From assembly GCA_935421135.1 (NCBI GenBank), contig OW285189.1, positions 620,001 through 684,000 of the forward strand: DNA of 64,000 nucleotides, written 5' to 3'. The DNA comes from Bugulina stolonifera. Taxonomy: Eukaryota > Bryozoa > Gymnolaemata > Cheilostomatida > Bugulidae. The translations under genes were made by a program, and so were the position numbers. Position 1 is the stretch's first letter. The number at the start of each line of letters is the position of its first letter. The notes under the pieces are model-generated. The model worked only from the letters and a program-made list of their open reading frames with translations, ran no database searches and was not told the DNA's origin. Below, piece after piece: positions 54,303 through 64,000 of the stretch.

Positions 54303-55010
54303 TCATGCAAGAGGGTCCTTCTTGGCCGGGGTCGACCTAAGGGCATGATGTTGCTTCACCGGGTGGCCAGGCTGTTTAGTGAGGTCGGGTGCTGCTGACT
54401 TGGAGATCGCTGGTAGACGGTCCTGGAAGCAGAGGAAGGCATAACTGCTCTGTACAGCTTTGTCCAGAGTAGCGGAGTCGATGACTAATAGGTGCACCAG
54501 TAGTAAGTCGTCCCATAGGGTAGTGCAGTATTTCTCTACCGACCATTCTTCTTGAAGCCGAAGTGGCCCGTCGGGAAAAGCAGCTGTCACGATCCGGCGG
54601 ACCGTGTCGGCATAATCCTGAAAGGATGCGTGTTTCCCTTGACTGAGGTTGTTCATTCTCCACCAGGCTTCCCGCCCCGAAATGCCGTACTGGTTTCTTA
54701 GAGTCAGTAAGATGTCTTCTATGGTGTCGGGTCACCCAAGATCTCTAGCCAGTCCATGGAGGGCCTCTTTCAGGTGCAAGAGACAGTGTTGGTGGCTCCA
54801 GTGGTAGACCTGGGACACGTAAATGAACTTCCTGATAAAGAGCTCAAAATCTCCATTTCCATGGAAGGTGGGCCTCTCTTCTTTGGTCGGGGGCTTCCGA
54901 CCTTGGGACATAGTGGGTTGTCCCGTTATAGTGAGGTTTGTCTTGGTAGTAGTAAGTTGAGTTTTAGTTCGTAGGCTGAGTTGTCCTAGCACATCGCACT
55001 GAGTGCTGTC
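54303..55010 (-). pseudogene. Frameshifted Gypsy gag next to LTR B3
   Basis: RPTFHGNGDFELFIRKFIYV matches the gag at 41486-42436 (PHFDGTGDVKFFIRQF). After a frameshift near 54740, a second frame has MNNLSQGKHASFQDYADTVR, the helical gag core. It ends at the inversion breakpoint before any zinc knuckle. The family B LTR is its 5' LTR. Confidence 0.75.
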
Positions 55011-55309
55011 AAACTGTTCTAGATCCGTGGTCGGTCATGTAGTTGAAGAGCCGGCGTAGGCAAGGGCTACATCCGCAGAACCACGAGAATAAAGGGTGCG
55101 TTTAGCTTTTCACCTTCTCGTAAAGGGTTCCCGGGTTCTAGTCCGACATCAGTGAAGTCTTCAAGTGTATATCGGCAAGGGCTACATTCACAGAGCCATG
55201 AGGGAATACGCTTTCAACTCTGTACAGAGTCTCTTGTGGTTAGAACTCCCGGGTCCGAGTCCGACGTCAGATTCCTTCTGCTTTGTAAACTGTAAGAGTA
55301 CGACCTCTA

Positions 55310-55327
55310 TCTCACTGCTGCCACCAA
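55310..55327 (-). other. Primer-binding site of the family B element
   Basis: Minus strand TTGGTGGCAGCAGTGAGA, directly after the LTR end. Shares TGGTGGCAG with the ORF-X element. Confidence 0.7.
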
Positions 55328-56058
55328 TGTAATGTTTTGAGGGGTTGTGCGTATGTCGTCTTAAGACGACTCCGTGTGCAAAATGAAGAACCTATGAGTG
55401 GTGCTAGGTCTTCTCATTACATGAAAGATCAATAGGTACCATTAGTCCAATGACTACTCAAGAGAACCCATGTGGTCCCGAGTCAATGCTTGTTTGCAAT
55501 ACTGAGAAAGAGTATGTTCCAACCTAGCAGGAGGCTTGGGAGGCAAGGTCGGGGACCTTGATAATTGGAACGACCAATACTACAAAGTGAAGACTCTGTA
55601 TAAGTAGTATAGAAGTGTCTTTATTGAGATTCAACCATCAACTGAGGCAATGAACATACATGTATAAACAAAGTGCTTTATATACTATTAGAACTTCCGG
55701 TAAAAAGGCCGAGGTAGTGTTGTAAAAAGCCTATGTAGTGTCATCCGGAAATTGCACAGCAAAATGGTTGCCGGAATGCCGATGCTCGACCCATAACATG
55801 TCGGGTTCAACAAAATATGCTTAAAATCATCCAATTCATGTGCAAAATAAATATCAAGTAATTCTGAGGGGTCAGCCCTCTTTACATGGGTACATTTGTA
55901 TAAAAAGGACATGATTGCTTAGTAATGCACACTATAATAAGTATATAAGTGTATAGTAATTATAAAGGTATGTCAGAATACACAATTCTAGTTTAAGTTG
56001 TTCATAATGTCTGATGGAACTCTTTTCAGGAAGGGGCCGAGTCTGCCTGACCATTACA
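55328..56058 (-). mobile_element. LTR of Gypsy family B (copy B3, 5' LTR)
   Basis: TGTAATG..CCATTACA, 731 bp, homologous to B1 and B2 (CCTATGAGTGGTGCTAGG shared). Followed on the minus strand by a PBS and gag, which shows that family B belongs to a Gypsy element related in gag to the ORF-X element. Confidence 0.85.
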
Positions 56059-56979
56059 ATATTATTCAGCATAATAGCATCATTTTCATCAGAGTATAAT
56101 TTATGTTTATTTTATGCTGGGCAGGGTAGCGATGCCTTCTGACTATAACTGAGAAATAGCTTGATTTTTGATTTTTTTATTACTAAAAGTTCAGGCGGCT
56201 AGGCTGCCTCAGCCGCCTGGATAGTTACGGCCATGGCATGTACTTGTACATGTAAATTATTTTATGTAGCCTTGCTTTGCATCCCATTGCATGTACAGAG
56301 CGGTTTCAAACAATGCAATACCAATGGCACCCTGATCAGTTTATTTCCTGTGAATTGTTTTTCATGCAACATAAAACAACTGTAAACGGTCAGGAATTTG
56401 AAGTTCCCTGTCCTTTCATTAATTTAGGATTAAACCTCTTTTTGTAATAACAATGATTAATATGAATAATAATAATGATAGTAGCGCCAGTCTATGGTTT
56501 CTCTGAAACACAGAATATCTGCCTGGTACCCGGCGATACACTGAACCCACATTTTCCTGCATGTTAGACCCTTGCAAAGGACAAGGTCTAAGGGAGATCA
56601 CCCTGAAAGAGACTCACCTCCCCCCCCCCCCTTCGCCCTGTGGAATAGGCCCTCAAAAGGACCAGAGGCTAAGGGAGCAAACCCTAAAAGAAAATCAACC
56701 ACTCATAAACAATGATGAGCTCTGACATAGAAAGTCAAGTTAGCGGTGTGATTGGGATGGATAGCCAAGCTAGACATCTCTCGTACGGCAGTAGGAATGT
56801 GGAGGACTAGTCAACCCACAGAGGAGGAACTTGAGGAGATCATGGAAAGACTAATACAGGAACAGGAGCAAACGGGTGAGGATGAAGGTGAAAATGAAGG
56901 GTGACATAGCCAAACTATGAGGTAACACCTAGTGCTGAAGACTGGAATGAACTGGAAGGAAGGCCAACAAGAAGAATTG
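56059..56979. other. No gene recognised; poly-C run at about 56621
   Basis: Includes a C tract of about 12. From about 56700 a plus frame (QPTEEELEEIMERLIQEQEQ) may be the start of the LINE-like fragment that follows. Confidence 0.45.
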
Positions 56980-57262
56980 AGAGAGAGCCAACTTTAAAGA
57001 GGTAGAGAGGACCACAAGTTTGCACAGTTACAGTAGACTAGCTAGAGGTCGACCAAGACTGAGATATCTTAGACATATCGAGAGGGACAAGATCATACAG
57101 GGATTGAAACAGATTGATGAGATACTTGATAGTGTTGAGATTGATAATATTACAGAGCTGAATGACACCATCACGACTTGTGCAAAAATTGTAACTGAGA
57201 GGGTATACAGGATTGAGAAATGGAGACAGACTGCCGGTGTTCCAGTGTGGTAGGCGAGGTTG
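56980..57262 (+). pseudogene. Non-LTR retrotransposon-like fragment (region before RT)
   Basis: Plus frame RGRPRLRYLRHIERDKIIQG, later NITELNDTITTCAKIVTERV and RIEKWRQTAGVPVW followed by a stop in place of the usual Lys. This pattern (N.LI..A..V.E, then PPWK.R) is common between endonuclease and RT in LINE ORF2-like proteins. No RT follows. The family is uncertain. Confidence 0.4.
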
Positions 57263-57279
57263 CAGCAGTAACAGTGGGC

Positions 57280-57435
57280 AAACTTCATAGTATTGTTTTC
57301 AGTCTTTGACCCCCTGTGATGTTGCACCATATGACTTAATGCGAGCACTGAAAGCTATCCAGGCCCTTTTAGGCATGGTTAAATATGTGGGAAAATTTTG
57401 AAAAAAAATTCAGATCCCAGTTACATACATGTAAC
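57280..57435. repeat. Dispersed repeat, inverted copy of 36885-37095
   Basis: Shares GTCTTTGACCCCCTG, the ACTGAAAGCT context and the GTGGGAAAATTTTGAAA block with the other copy in opposite orientation. Confidence 0.6.
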
Positions 57436-58177
57436 CTTAAAGGATGTTAGATTTGATTTAAGTGAAGTGGTGGAATGTAAAGGAAGCGACTATGATAACG
57501 CAATAAGAATGAGGCTTAAAAACACATATAGCATCAGAGACAAAGGATATGATGTCGTAATCGAAGAACTGAAACAAGGTCGTTCATGCATAGGCTTTGG
57601 CCGTTATAGAAATAATAGGCATCCTATTGTAATGGTCAGGACATTTGCTTACACGGCCTCAGCTTGCCTGGTGGACATTATAGCACCTTAAGTGCAAAGT
57701 AGTTGTCACGGCTCTACTTATCTATGTCCTAAATCAGTGTTTGAAGTGGAACAAGTGAGGTGGGTACACGGTGCATGCAGTAAATGCTTGAGAAATTTAG
57801 ATTTGTCTCCCTTGTCTTTCTGTCAATATCCAAAATGTTATATAATATATTTGTGGGTAAACAGTAGTACTTGGGACTTTCTAATATTAAAATGTTTGCA
57901 ACACATACCATCATCTCTTTCTCATGTATTATTTTGGAAAGCCTACTAGTATCAAAATGGAAAATACTTTAGACACCCATTTGATTCAAGTATTAATTTG
58001 ACTAGGTTAGTGACCTCTCAAACCCGTGGAAGGCCTCACTGGCTGCAGTCAGTTGTAAGAGTGTTATACCTTTACTAAAACAACTAGCGGCTAGCTAATG
58101 TACTAATGGGCTGCTAATGAAAGCAGATTAGGTCGACTGCTATTGAAAGAAGCCTTAACATTTTTACCGCTAGTCCA
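57436..58177. other. No gene recognised
   Basis: AT-rich; the stretch at 57740-57790 (GAGGTGGGTACACGGTGCATGC) resembles 51160-51190, perhaps shared transposon debris. Confidence 0.45.
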
Positions 58178-60330
58178 CTAGTCAAGTCACAAGTCGACTT
58201 GACTTGAACTTGACCACTAGCTGATTTGACTTGACCTTGACATCAATGTGACTTGAATTGGATGCATGAATGACTTGTGACTTCGGTTTCTCCAAGTCAA
58301 TGTGGCAGATCAATTTTTTTTTATAGTGCATTAATAGCCAACATGAAAAAAAGTCTCAATTGTCTATCAATTTATCACTTTTACTTCATCAGTGCAACTA
58401 GCAACAATCAGAGTATATCAGGGTTAGCTATGAGGATACACACCGCAGAGATCATCTAGCCAGGGTTGGCCAAACTGTGGCCCACTTGCTCATTTTTGGT
58501 GGTCCACTTAACCTTACTGTAAAAATTAGAAATTTGAGTATTTTTATTAAGTGAAACAAACAAGATGAATTTGCAACAAAAACCCTTTAATTGTCCTCAA
58601 GCATTATAGAACTCTGCATCATGCAACATAAATAGAAACTGAAAACGTGCAAAAAGAATTTGAAATCCGCTTTGGCCAGTTCAGAAATTTACACAAGCTA
58701 ATTGAGCAGGCTGAACCACTTGGGTAGCAGAAGGTTTACGTTGAAACTGTTTGCAAAGGATTTTCAGTGTCTGCAATGCAGTGAAATTGTGTAATCTTAA
58801 ATCAGCAGAATTCGAAATAGTCAACATGAAAGAGTTTTGGGCAAAGGCCACTACTGTAGAAGAGTACCCTCAGTTGACAAGTGTGGAAAGATATCTACCA
58901 TTACAAATCTGCTTTCTCTAACCAAAGCTTCATAAAGAATGAATTTGGATCAAGTATCAACCCACAGCACTTGCATAAGTTACTAATAAAGGATGCCATG
59001 AGCATTGTACACACTCACATGTACATGTAGAGCCAAACTATGAGGCCATAATGACTAGTAAATGGGAATCTCATCTGTCACATACACCTGCCGCTACATG
59101 TACAACTACTCCTACCCGTACACCTACAGCTATGTTACACCTACAGCTATAGCTACACAATACACTTACATGTACACCTACAGCTACACATACACCTACA
59201 GCTACACTTACACCTACACCTACTCCAACAGTTACACGCATACCGACATCTACAGCATGCTACACGTACAACCTACAAATACATGTACAGCTCCATGTGC
59301 ACTTACACCTACACCTATACCTTCAGTATACCTACAGCTAAACCTATGCCTACAGCTGCAGCTACACGTCTATCTACACCTACACTTATATATACACCTA
59401 CAGCTACACCTACACGTACACCTACACGTACATTTGCACCTAATATATGCATACACATACACTTCTCGCAGCATGCATGTACATGTACTCAAAATACATG
59501 TACTTTTTAAGTTACATGTGCATGTACTTAAAAAGCAGGTACTTGTACTATGTAATTACATGTAGACAGAAGTTTTGTCTGTCACTATATTTAAGGACTG
59601 GCAGGCAGAGCTGGGTTAAAGTCATAGATTTGACTTCCGTTGCCGTTGTTTACGACTTACTGACTTGATTTGACTTTGACTTGCACATCAATGTGACTTG
59701 ACTTCATTTGGCTTGACTTGACTATTACTACTGTACATGTACTTATATAGACTAGTGTTGTTTACCACAATTGCATAACATACATACATGTACATGCCCA
59801 GCTACACCTTGGCAGGGTTTTCATGGATTGGAATGCTTACTACAAGAAAAAAGTGATGTCTTGGAAAAATTGTAAAACTCTTTGAAGTTGTCTCCCACTT
59901 GACTTGTATTTCTATTTGCCATGACTTCGACTTGACTTGACTTGTGACTTGCATGATGGCTGACTTAACTTGAGGCAGCACTGACTTGTCTTGCCTTCAA
60001 AATTTTAGAAATGAATTAACTTGAGCAGTACTGACTTGACTTCAACTTGATTTCAAAACTTTAAAAATCACTTGACTTGTTGACTTGATGTCTGACTTGG
60101 ACCCAACTCTGCAGGCAGGTAAAACTATATTTTAATGCTGACTTATTTGCCCTTTTCACTTGTCCTCTGTTGAATGAACATGCCAATAAATCTATCAACA
60201 ATGTCAACCACTTAATTTTACATTCAGCAAAAATAAAGTAGCCCAACTCAAGTATGAAAATTCTATATGCTGACTAGACTTGACGCTGCACTGATTTGAC
60301 TTTTTGACTTGAATTTCGACTTGGGTCGAA
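58178..60330. repeat. Degenerate CTTGA/TTGAC repeat blocks flanking a TACA-C/G-C minisatellite
   Basis: Blocks rich in TTGACTTGA occur at about 58178-58300 and again at about 59630-60330. Between them, 59095-59460 is a loose 6-bp repeat (TACACC, TACAGC) carrying Tyr/Thr-rich shadow frames. The two TTGAC blocks look like parts of one array split by later sequence. Confidence 0.6.
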
Positions 60331-60343
60331 CTTTAATACATAT

Positions 60344-61014
60344 TGTAATGTTTCTGCTGATGAGTACACGCGGGTGTCGATGGCACGAGTGTGAGAAGCG
60401 CTTGGGAGTGGTCGACCAAGCTATGCTTCCAGCATTACATAAAGAGTGAACAGTATGTAGTAGCTTATGCACTTACAAAGGCCATAGGCCCAATGCTAGT
60501 GCTCATGGAAGAGTACGTGACAGAGTATGTTCTGTTGAGCTCGAGGATGAATTCGGGCAAATGGTCCAAAGGGACCAAGGCTAGAACTACCTCTCTCAGA
60601 GAGAAGACTATGATTGTAAGGTTTGAGTTGGGAGATGTGACTTTATTGCAGTCTAGTCATCAACTGATTTGTACAATAAAATGCTCACGCTTTTATACTA
60701 TAGCTAGTCCCGGTAGAAGTTTCGGTGAAAAGCCCAATCCAGTATCAGGCGGAACGATATAGTATCGGCCCCGGAAATTGCGTAATTGTATTCTGACACG
60801 TCGGCCTTATTTATGATAGGCTTACAACATAGAAAACACTTGGTATAATAAGGGTTCACATGACTGCATGATACAAACAATAGTGGGCAAGTTCAAACAG
60901 GCATAATTGGCTCAGACATAATATGTAATAGAATGATAGACTAGGCAGTAAACAAAGTAAGTGATACAGGTCAATGTCAAGCAGTTATATAAAGTGTCTG
61001 CATATGTGAGTCAG
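60344..61014 (-). mobile_element. LTR of Gypsy family A, divergent (copy A6)
   Basis: Begins TGTAATGTTTCTGCTG after ATAT, with ACATAAAGAGTGAACAGT and a TTTATTGCAG polyadenylation region on the minus strand. The right end is not clear; a MITE begins at 61015. Confidence 0.65.
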
Positions 61015-61444
61015 CAGGGCTCTCAAGTTGGTTAGTCAGAAAATCCGAGTAAATGTACAATGTAATGCAGTGTGAGCAGTGTAGTTGTATTACTCTAGTC
61101 GAAATTGGTCAGATATGTATATAAATAAAGCTGTTGGTCACCTACATGTACATGTACATATCCATAGCTCTAAGGGGCTAGCATTAGTAATCTAGTCCTT
61201 GTCCTTGAAAGGTAATAGAATTAGTAGCTTTTTCCTAGGAATCCCTATGCAACTCACAAGCAATGAGAAATATGCTGAAGATTAATTTGGAGATTGTAGA
61301 GTATTTCAGTTGAAAATATAGCTAATGTGAGAAAATTTCCAAAATTCCGAGCAAATCATTAATAATGGAAAACCTCTCAAGCTCCCCGAGCAAGCACTGA
61401 AAATCCTAACTGCTCGGGGAAAATCCGAGAACTTGAGAGCCCTG
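61015..61444. mobile_element. hAT-like MITE, 430 bp
   Basis: Inverted ends CAGGGCTCTCAAGTT (61015-61029) and AACTTGAGAGCCCTG (61430-61444), perfect over 15 bases. The flanks TGAGTCAG and TGAGTGGA share only the first five of eight bases, so the target duplication has decayed or is absent. No coding capacity. Confidence 0.75.
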
Positions 61445-61960
61445 TGAGTGGATCTAAAACACCGCAATATTATGACTTACTGTACCTTGATTATGGTAAA
61501 TATTGCAAGTACATGTACATGTATGTTACTTCTATGTTATCTGTCCACTATAATTGTTATCTTTACTTACCTTGTGGCTTATATCATGTTTTATATTACA
61601 AATAGTCTTTCAGTTGGTCATTGCGCATCTAACAGACTTCTTACAGCTGGCCAATCAGCTGATGTCTTTATACCTATATAAGCAGCAGTGATTTTATAAT
61701 TGTTCAGTGCAGTTTATTATAATACTTGGATCAGGATCCTACATTGTTAATGCACTTATTTACTGTAAAGTGGAAATAGGGGTACCAGGTTCCCGGGGCT
61801 AGAATGCAGCACATACAATAGCACTAGTATATAAGCACATTATACTAGCAAGTGAAAGAGGACAAGTTGCCTGCTCCTACTAGCTGGTCCAGTTACACAT
61901 CTATTATATTGGTGGCAGTGGTGAGATACAGTTGTGAACAAGGCTCCTGGGATAAGCTAC
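61445..61960 (+). mobile_element. Possible LTR end with PBS and leader
   Basis: A TATATAAG lies at about 61675; a TGGTGGCAGTGGTGAGAT PBS-like site starts at 61910, as after the other Gypsy LTRs here. The supposed LTR end (CTATTATA) has lost the CA, and no second LTR or gag follows. Decayed. Confidence 0.4.
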
Positions 61961-62230
61961 CACTCTAGGAGCCTTGCTAAACAGTTGGGAACCTGGACCC
62001 TGCACCAATTGGTTGGGTGTTTCTAGTGGTACACCAGCCACAGCTACCATGCAGCTACCAACATCAACAGCCAGGACTATCAGACTGCCAGGCCGTAGCC
62101 AGCTGGCTTCAGCAGTATTACTCATTACTACGCATATTATAGCATTGATTTAATCATCATGCAGTATTAGCAATTAAACTATCCATACATAACTTATACA
62201 TTACTATTATATTGTACTCACCTAGTATAT

Positions 62231-62580
62231 AGCAATGTTTCTGCCAATGAAATCAAGCGGGTACCGATGGTACGAGTGTGAGAAGCACCTGAGAGTGGTC
62301 GATCAGACTATATTTCCAGCAATACATAAAGAGTGAACAGTATGTAGTAGCTATTCACGCATAAGGGTCATAGACCCGATGCTTATGCTCAGAAAGAGTG
62401 TTGAAAGAGTATGTTTGGTCGAGCTTGAAGTGAGTTTGGGCTAGTGGTCCAATGGGAAATTTCGTAAGAATATGGCAGGAAAAGGCCGAGGCTCGACCTG
62501 AACTCGTTGAGGCCCAATCCCGGTATAAGCAGGAGCACTCGTTTTGCCTAAAGGACCAATTCCGCATATAACGGATGCGC
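62231..62580 (-). mobile_element. Truncated LTR of Gypsy family A (copy A7)
   Basis: Homologous to A6 (ACATAAAGAGTGAACAGT, then GTATGTAGTAGCT), missing the U3 half. Confidence 0.6.
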
Positions 62581-62591
62581 TAGCATGTAAC

Positions 62592-62900
62592 TGAAACTTA
62601 CATGTATCTCATGGCTTTACTTAAAGCACTATTGTTTCGAAACTTAGCCCAATAGCAGCTAGGATATGTAGCCACACCTTCCACACATCTTCCACTTCAT
62701 TGAAGTAGGACTTTGCCAACAAACCTAATGGGTATCCTAGTACTAGAGTCAATACTTAGTTGTGTAACCAAAACTTATCACATGGCACCATTGTTTTGGA
62801 AATTTAGCCAATAGCAGCTAAGAAAGTTTGTAGCCACGCCTTCCAAACACCATAAACTTTATTGCATCATGATTTAGCAATCCATCTTAGGAGAATTTCC
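62592..62900. repeat. Diverged tandem duplication, period about 172 bp
   Basis: Two copies share AATAGCAGCTA, TGTAGCCAC and CCTTCCA in order, with ATTGTTT before them. No coding content. Confidence 0.6.
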
Positions 62901-63815
62901 ATCACTAGCGCAAAAGCTTAGCTGCATTTAGTATTGTTGTGAATGTGTCCCAGACGGCCAAGGTCTGTACACAAGCCACCAACTACTTATAGGTGCAGAT
63001 ACAAAAAACGGCTACCTACCCAAGCAACTGCTATACCAAGGTAAGTTTCAAGTGTATAGCAACGTTCAGATTGTCAATGAACTAGCACAACAAGTACGTA
63101 TGTAGGCATATGAGTTTATTGTAGAAACTTGACAGCTTGAAAACGTATGAGACTGCACTATTAATAACAAGAATCTGGTTCCTTTTATAGATAAAGAGAA
63201 CCAAGAAAGGCATCTAACTACTTCCGGCGAGTCCCTTTCGTCTATGCCCAGCCCGTTAGAAAAAAAGACCTTGTCTCAAGTGAAGCGTACACGACATTGA
63301 CAATGATGCTATACAGTGTATTATATTGTTGAAGCCTGATTGGCCAGAAAGATGAGGTGATCTTTATAGCATGTACTTTTTAAATATTGGATAGAGTTGT
63401 AGCAGTTGGCTAGTAGAGTTTGTGCTGTTGAGTTTTGCTTATTTATGTGAAGCTGAGAAAGGTATTTTGACAATCAAATAAACTGATATTAACCACAAAC
63501 AATTTACTGCAAGTTATCTACACCGTCCTTCAAGATATAATAATATATAAATGACATTACTTGTAGTGCTTATAGGTATACAATAGAGACGATACTATGA
63601 AAAGTCAGTCTTATAATATAATAAAGGGCGCGACGGCCTTAAGGGGCGTCGGTAGGCAAATGGACTGGGGGTCACCCATTAAAGTATTCTAGTTTTCTAC
63701 TATCCAGCTACACAGTCATAGCTTCTTCTTCGGTATTGTGAAGCCCCAACGGTCCCCAACGATGTTGGGGTAAGAAAAATTAATCATATTTTGACCATAA
63801 CGGAAGTTGGGGTTG
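62901..63815. other. No gene recognised
   Basis: AT-rich, no motif match found. Confidence 0.45.
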
Positions 63816-63930
63816 TCAAGTCAAGATATAATATAGTTAGGATAGGCTTTGACAGCACGTCTAGACTCACCAGTAGTATGAATAGAAGTGCTGTCAAAGC
63901 CTATTTTAACTATATTATACCTTGACCTGA
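63816..63930. repeat. Long hairpin (43-base arms, 29-base loop)
   Basis: Arms 63816-63858 and 63888-63930 are inverted and match at 39 of 43 positions; all four differences are transitions. The stem core includes GGCTTTGACAGCAC. It could be a miRNA-like precursor or a foldback element. Confidence 0.6.
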
Positions 63931-64000
63931 CATGGTACCACGGGTGGGGTAGCTGTGTTGCAAGTTCTTGGTATGCTTTGTGCAGACTAGTCTTTTTCGG

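Noticed and set aside
59062..59565. 167-codon Tyr/Thr-rich plus-strand frame
   Set aside because: It lies in a degenerate 6-base repeat, which keeps frames open without coding.
61904..62125. 73-codon minus-strand frame
   Set aside because: It is antisense to an LTR-PBS-leader-like stretch and has no recognisable motif.

Overview
The window is eukaryotic and almost certainly from an invertebrate animal. It is AT-rich, has spliced genes with GT..AG introns, polyadenylation signals, TATA boxes and tRNA-derived SINEs, and contains no operons. The mix of Ty3/Gypsy LTR elements, MULE, hAT and P-like DNA transposons and frequent TACATGTA motifs would suit a sponge or another early-branching marine animal. 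I cannot fix the species. Nearly all recognisable sequence is mobile DNA or its debris.

Left part (1-9.6 kb): a decayed minus-strand Gypsy element (3' LTR, integrase, protease and gag remnants, with the RT region lost). A hAT-like MITE with a perfect 8-bp target duplication sits just upstream of its gag start, and a solo LTR is nested inside that MITE. A second Gypsy fragment follows, with a short LTR, primer-binding site and full gag, joined head to head with an inverted RT piece.

Centre (9.6-32.2 kb): the main discovery is a complete 22,555-bp DNA transposon at 9598-32152, flanked by a perfect 9-bp target duplication (TTGAGAATA). Its long terminal inverted repeats consist mostly of 50-bp tandem arrays, about 75 units on the left and 56 on the right. 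Inside are two divergent, intron-rich genes whose splice phases close without a break. One is a 617-residue MULE transposase (minus, 9 exons, DDE triad, WRKY/FLYWCH-like zinc site, basic tail). The other is a 662-residue P-loop ATPase (plus, 13 exons, Walker A, Walker B and a sensor-1-like Asn). Two solo LTRs and a SINE have landed in introns without breaking either gene. The whole transposon lies between two phase-compatible minus-strand exons of an unidentified gene.

Right part (32-64 kb): a small two-exon minus-strand gene with an OTU-like domain spans 36.0-46.1 kb. Its intron holds a young 5.6-kb LTR retrotransposon (37479-43098; 643-bp LTRs with about five differences seen by eye; TTAT duplication). 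That element has gag, a canonical -1 frameshift site and a protease, but no reverse transcriptase or integrase. In their place is a 502-residue zinc-finger/basic coiled-coil ORF of unknown function. Further right are more LTR copies of two families, a broken Gypsy gag/pro/RT set, a P-element-like transposase fragment, SINEs, a LINE-like fragment, a small MITE, several degenerate minisatellites and a long hairpin near the end.
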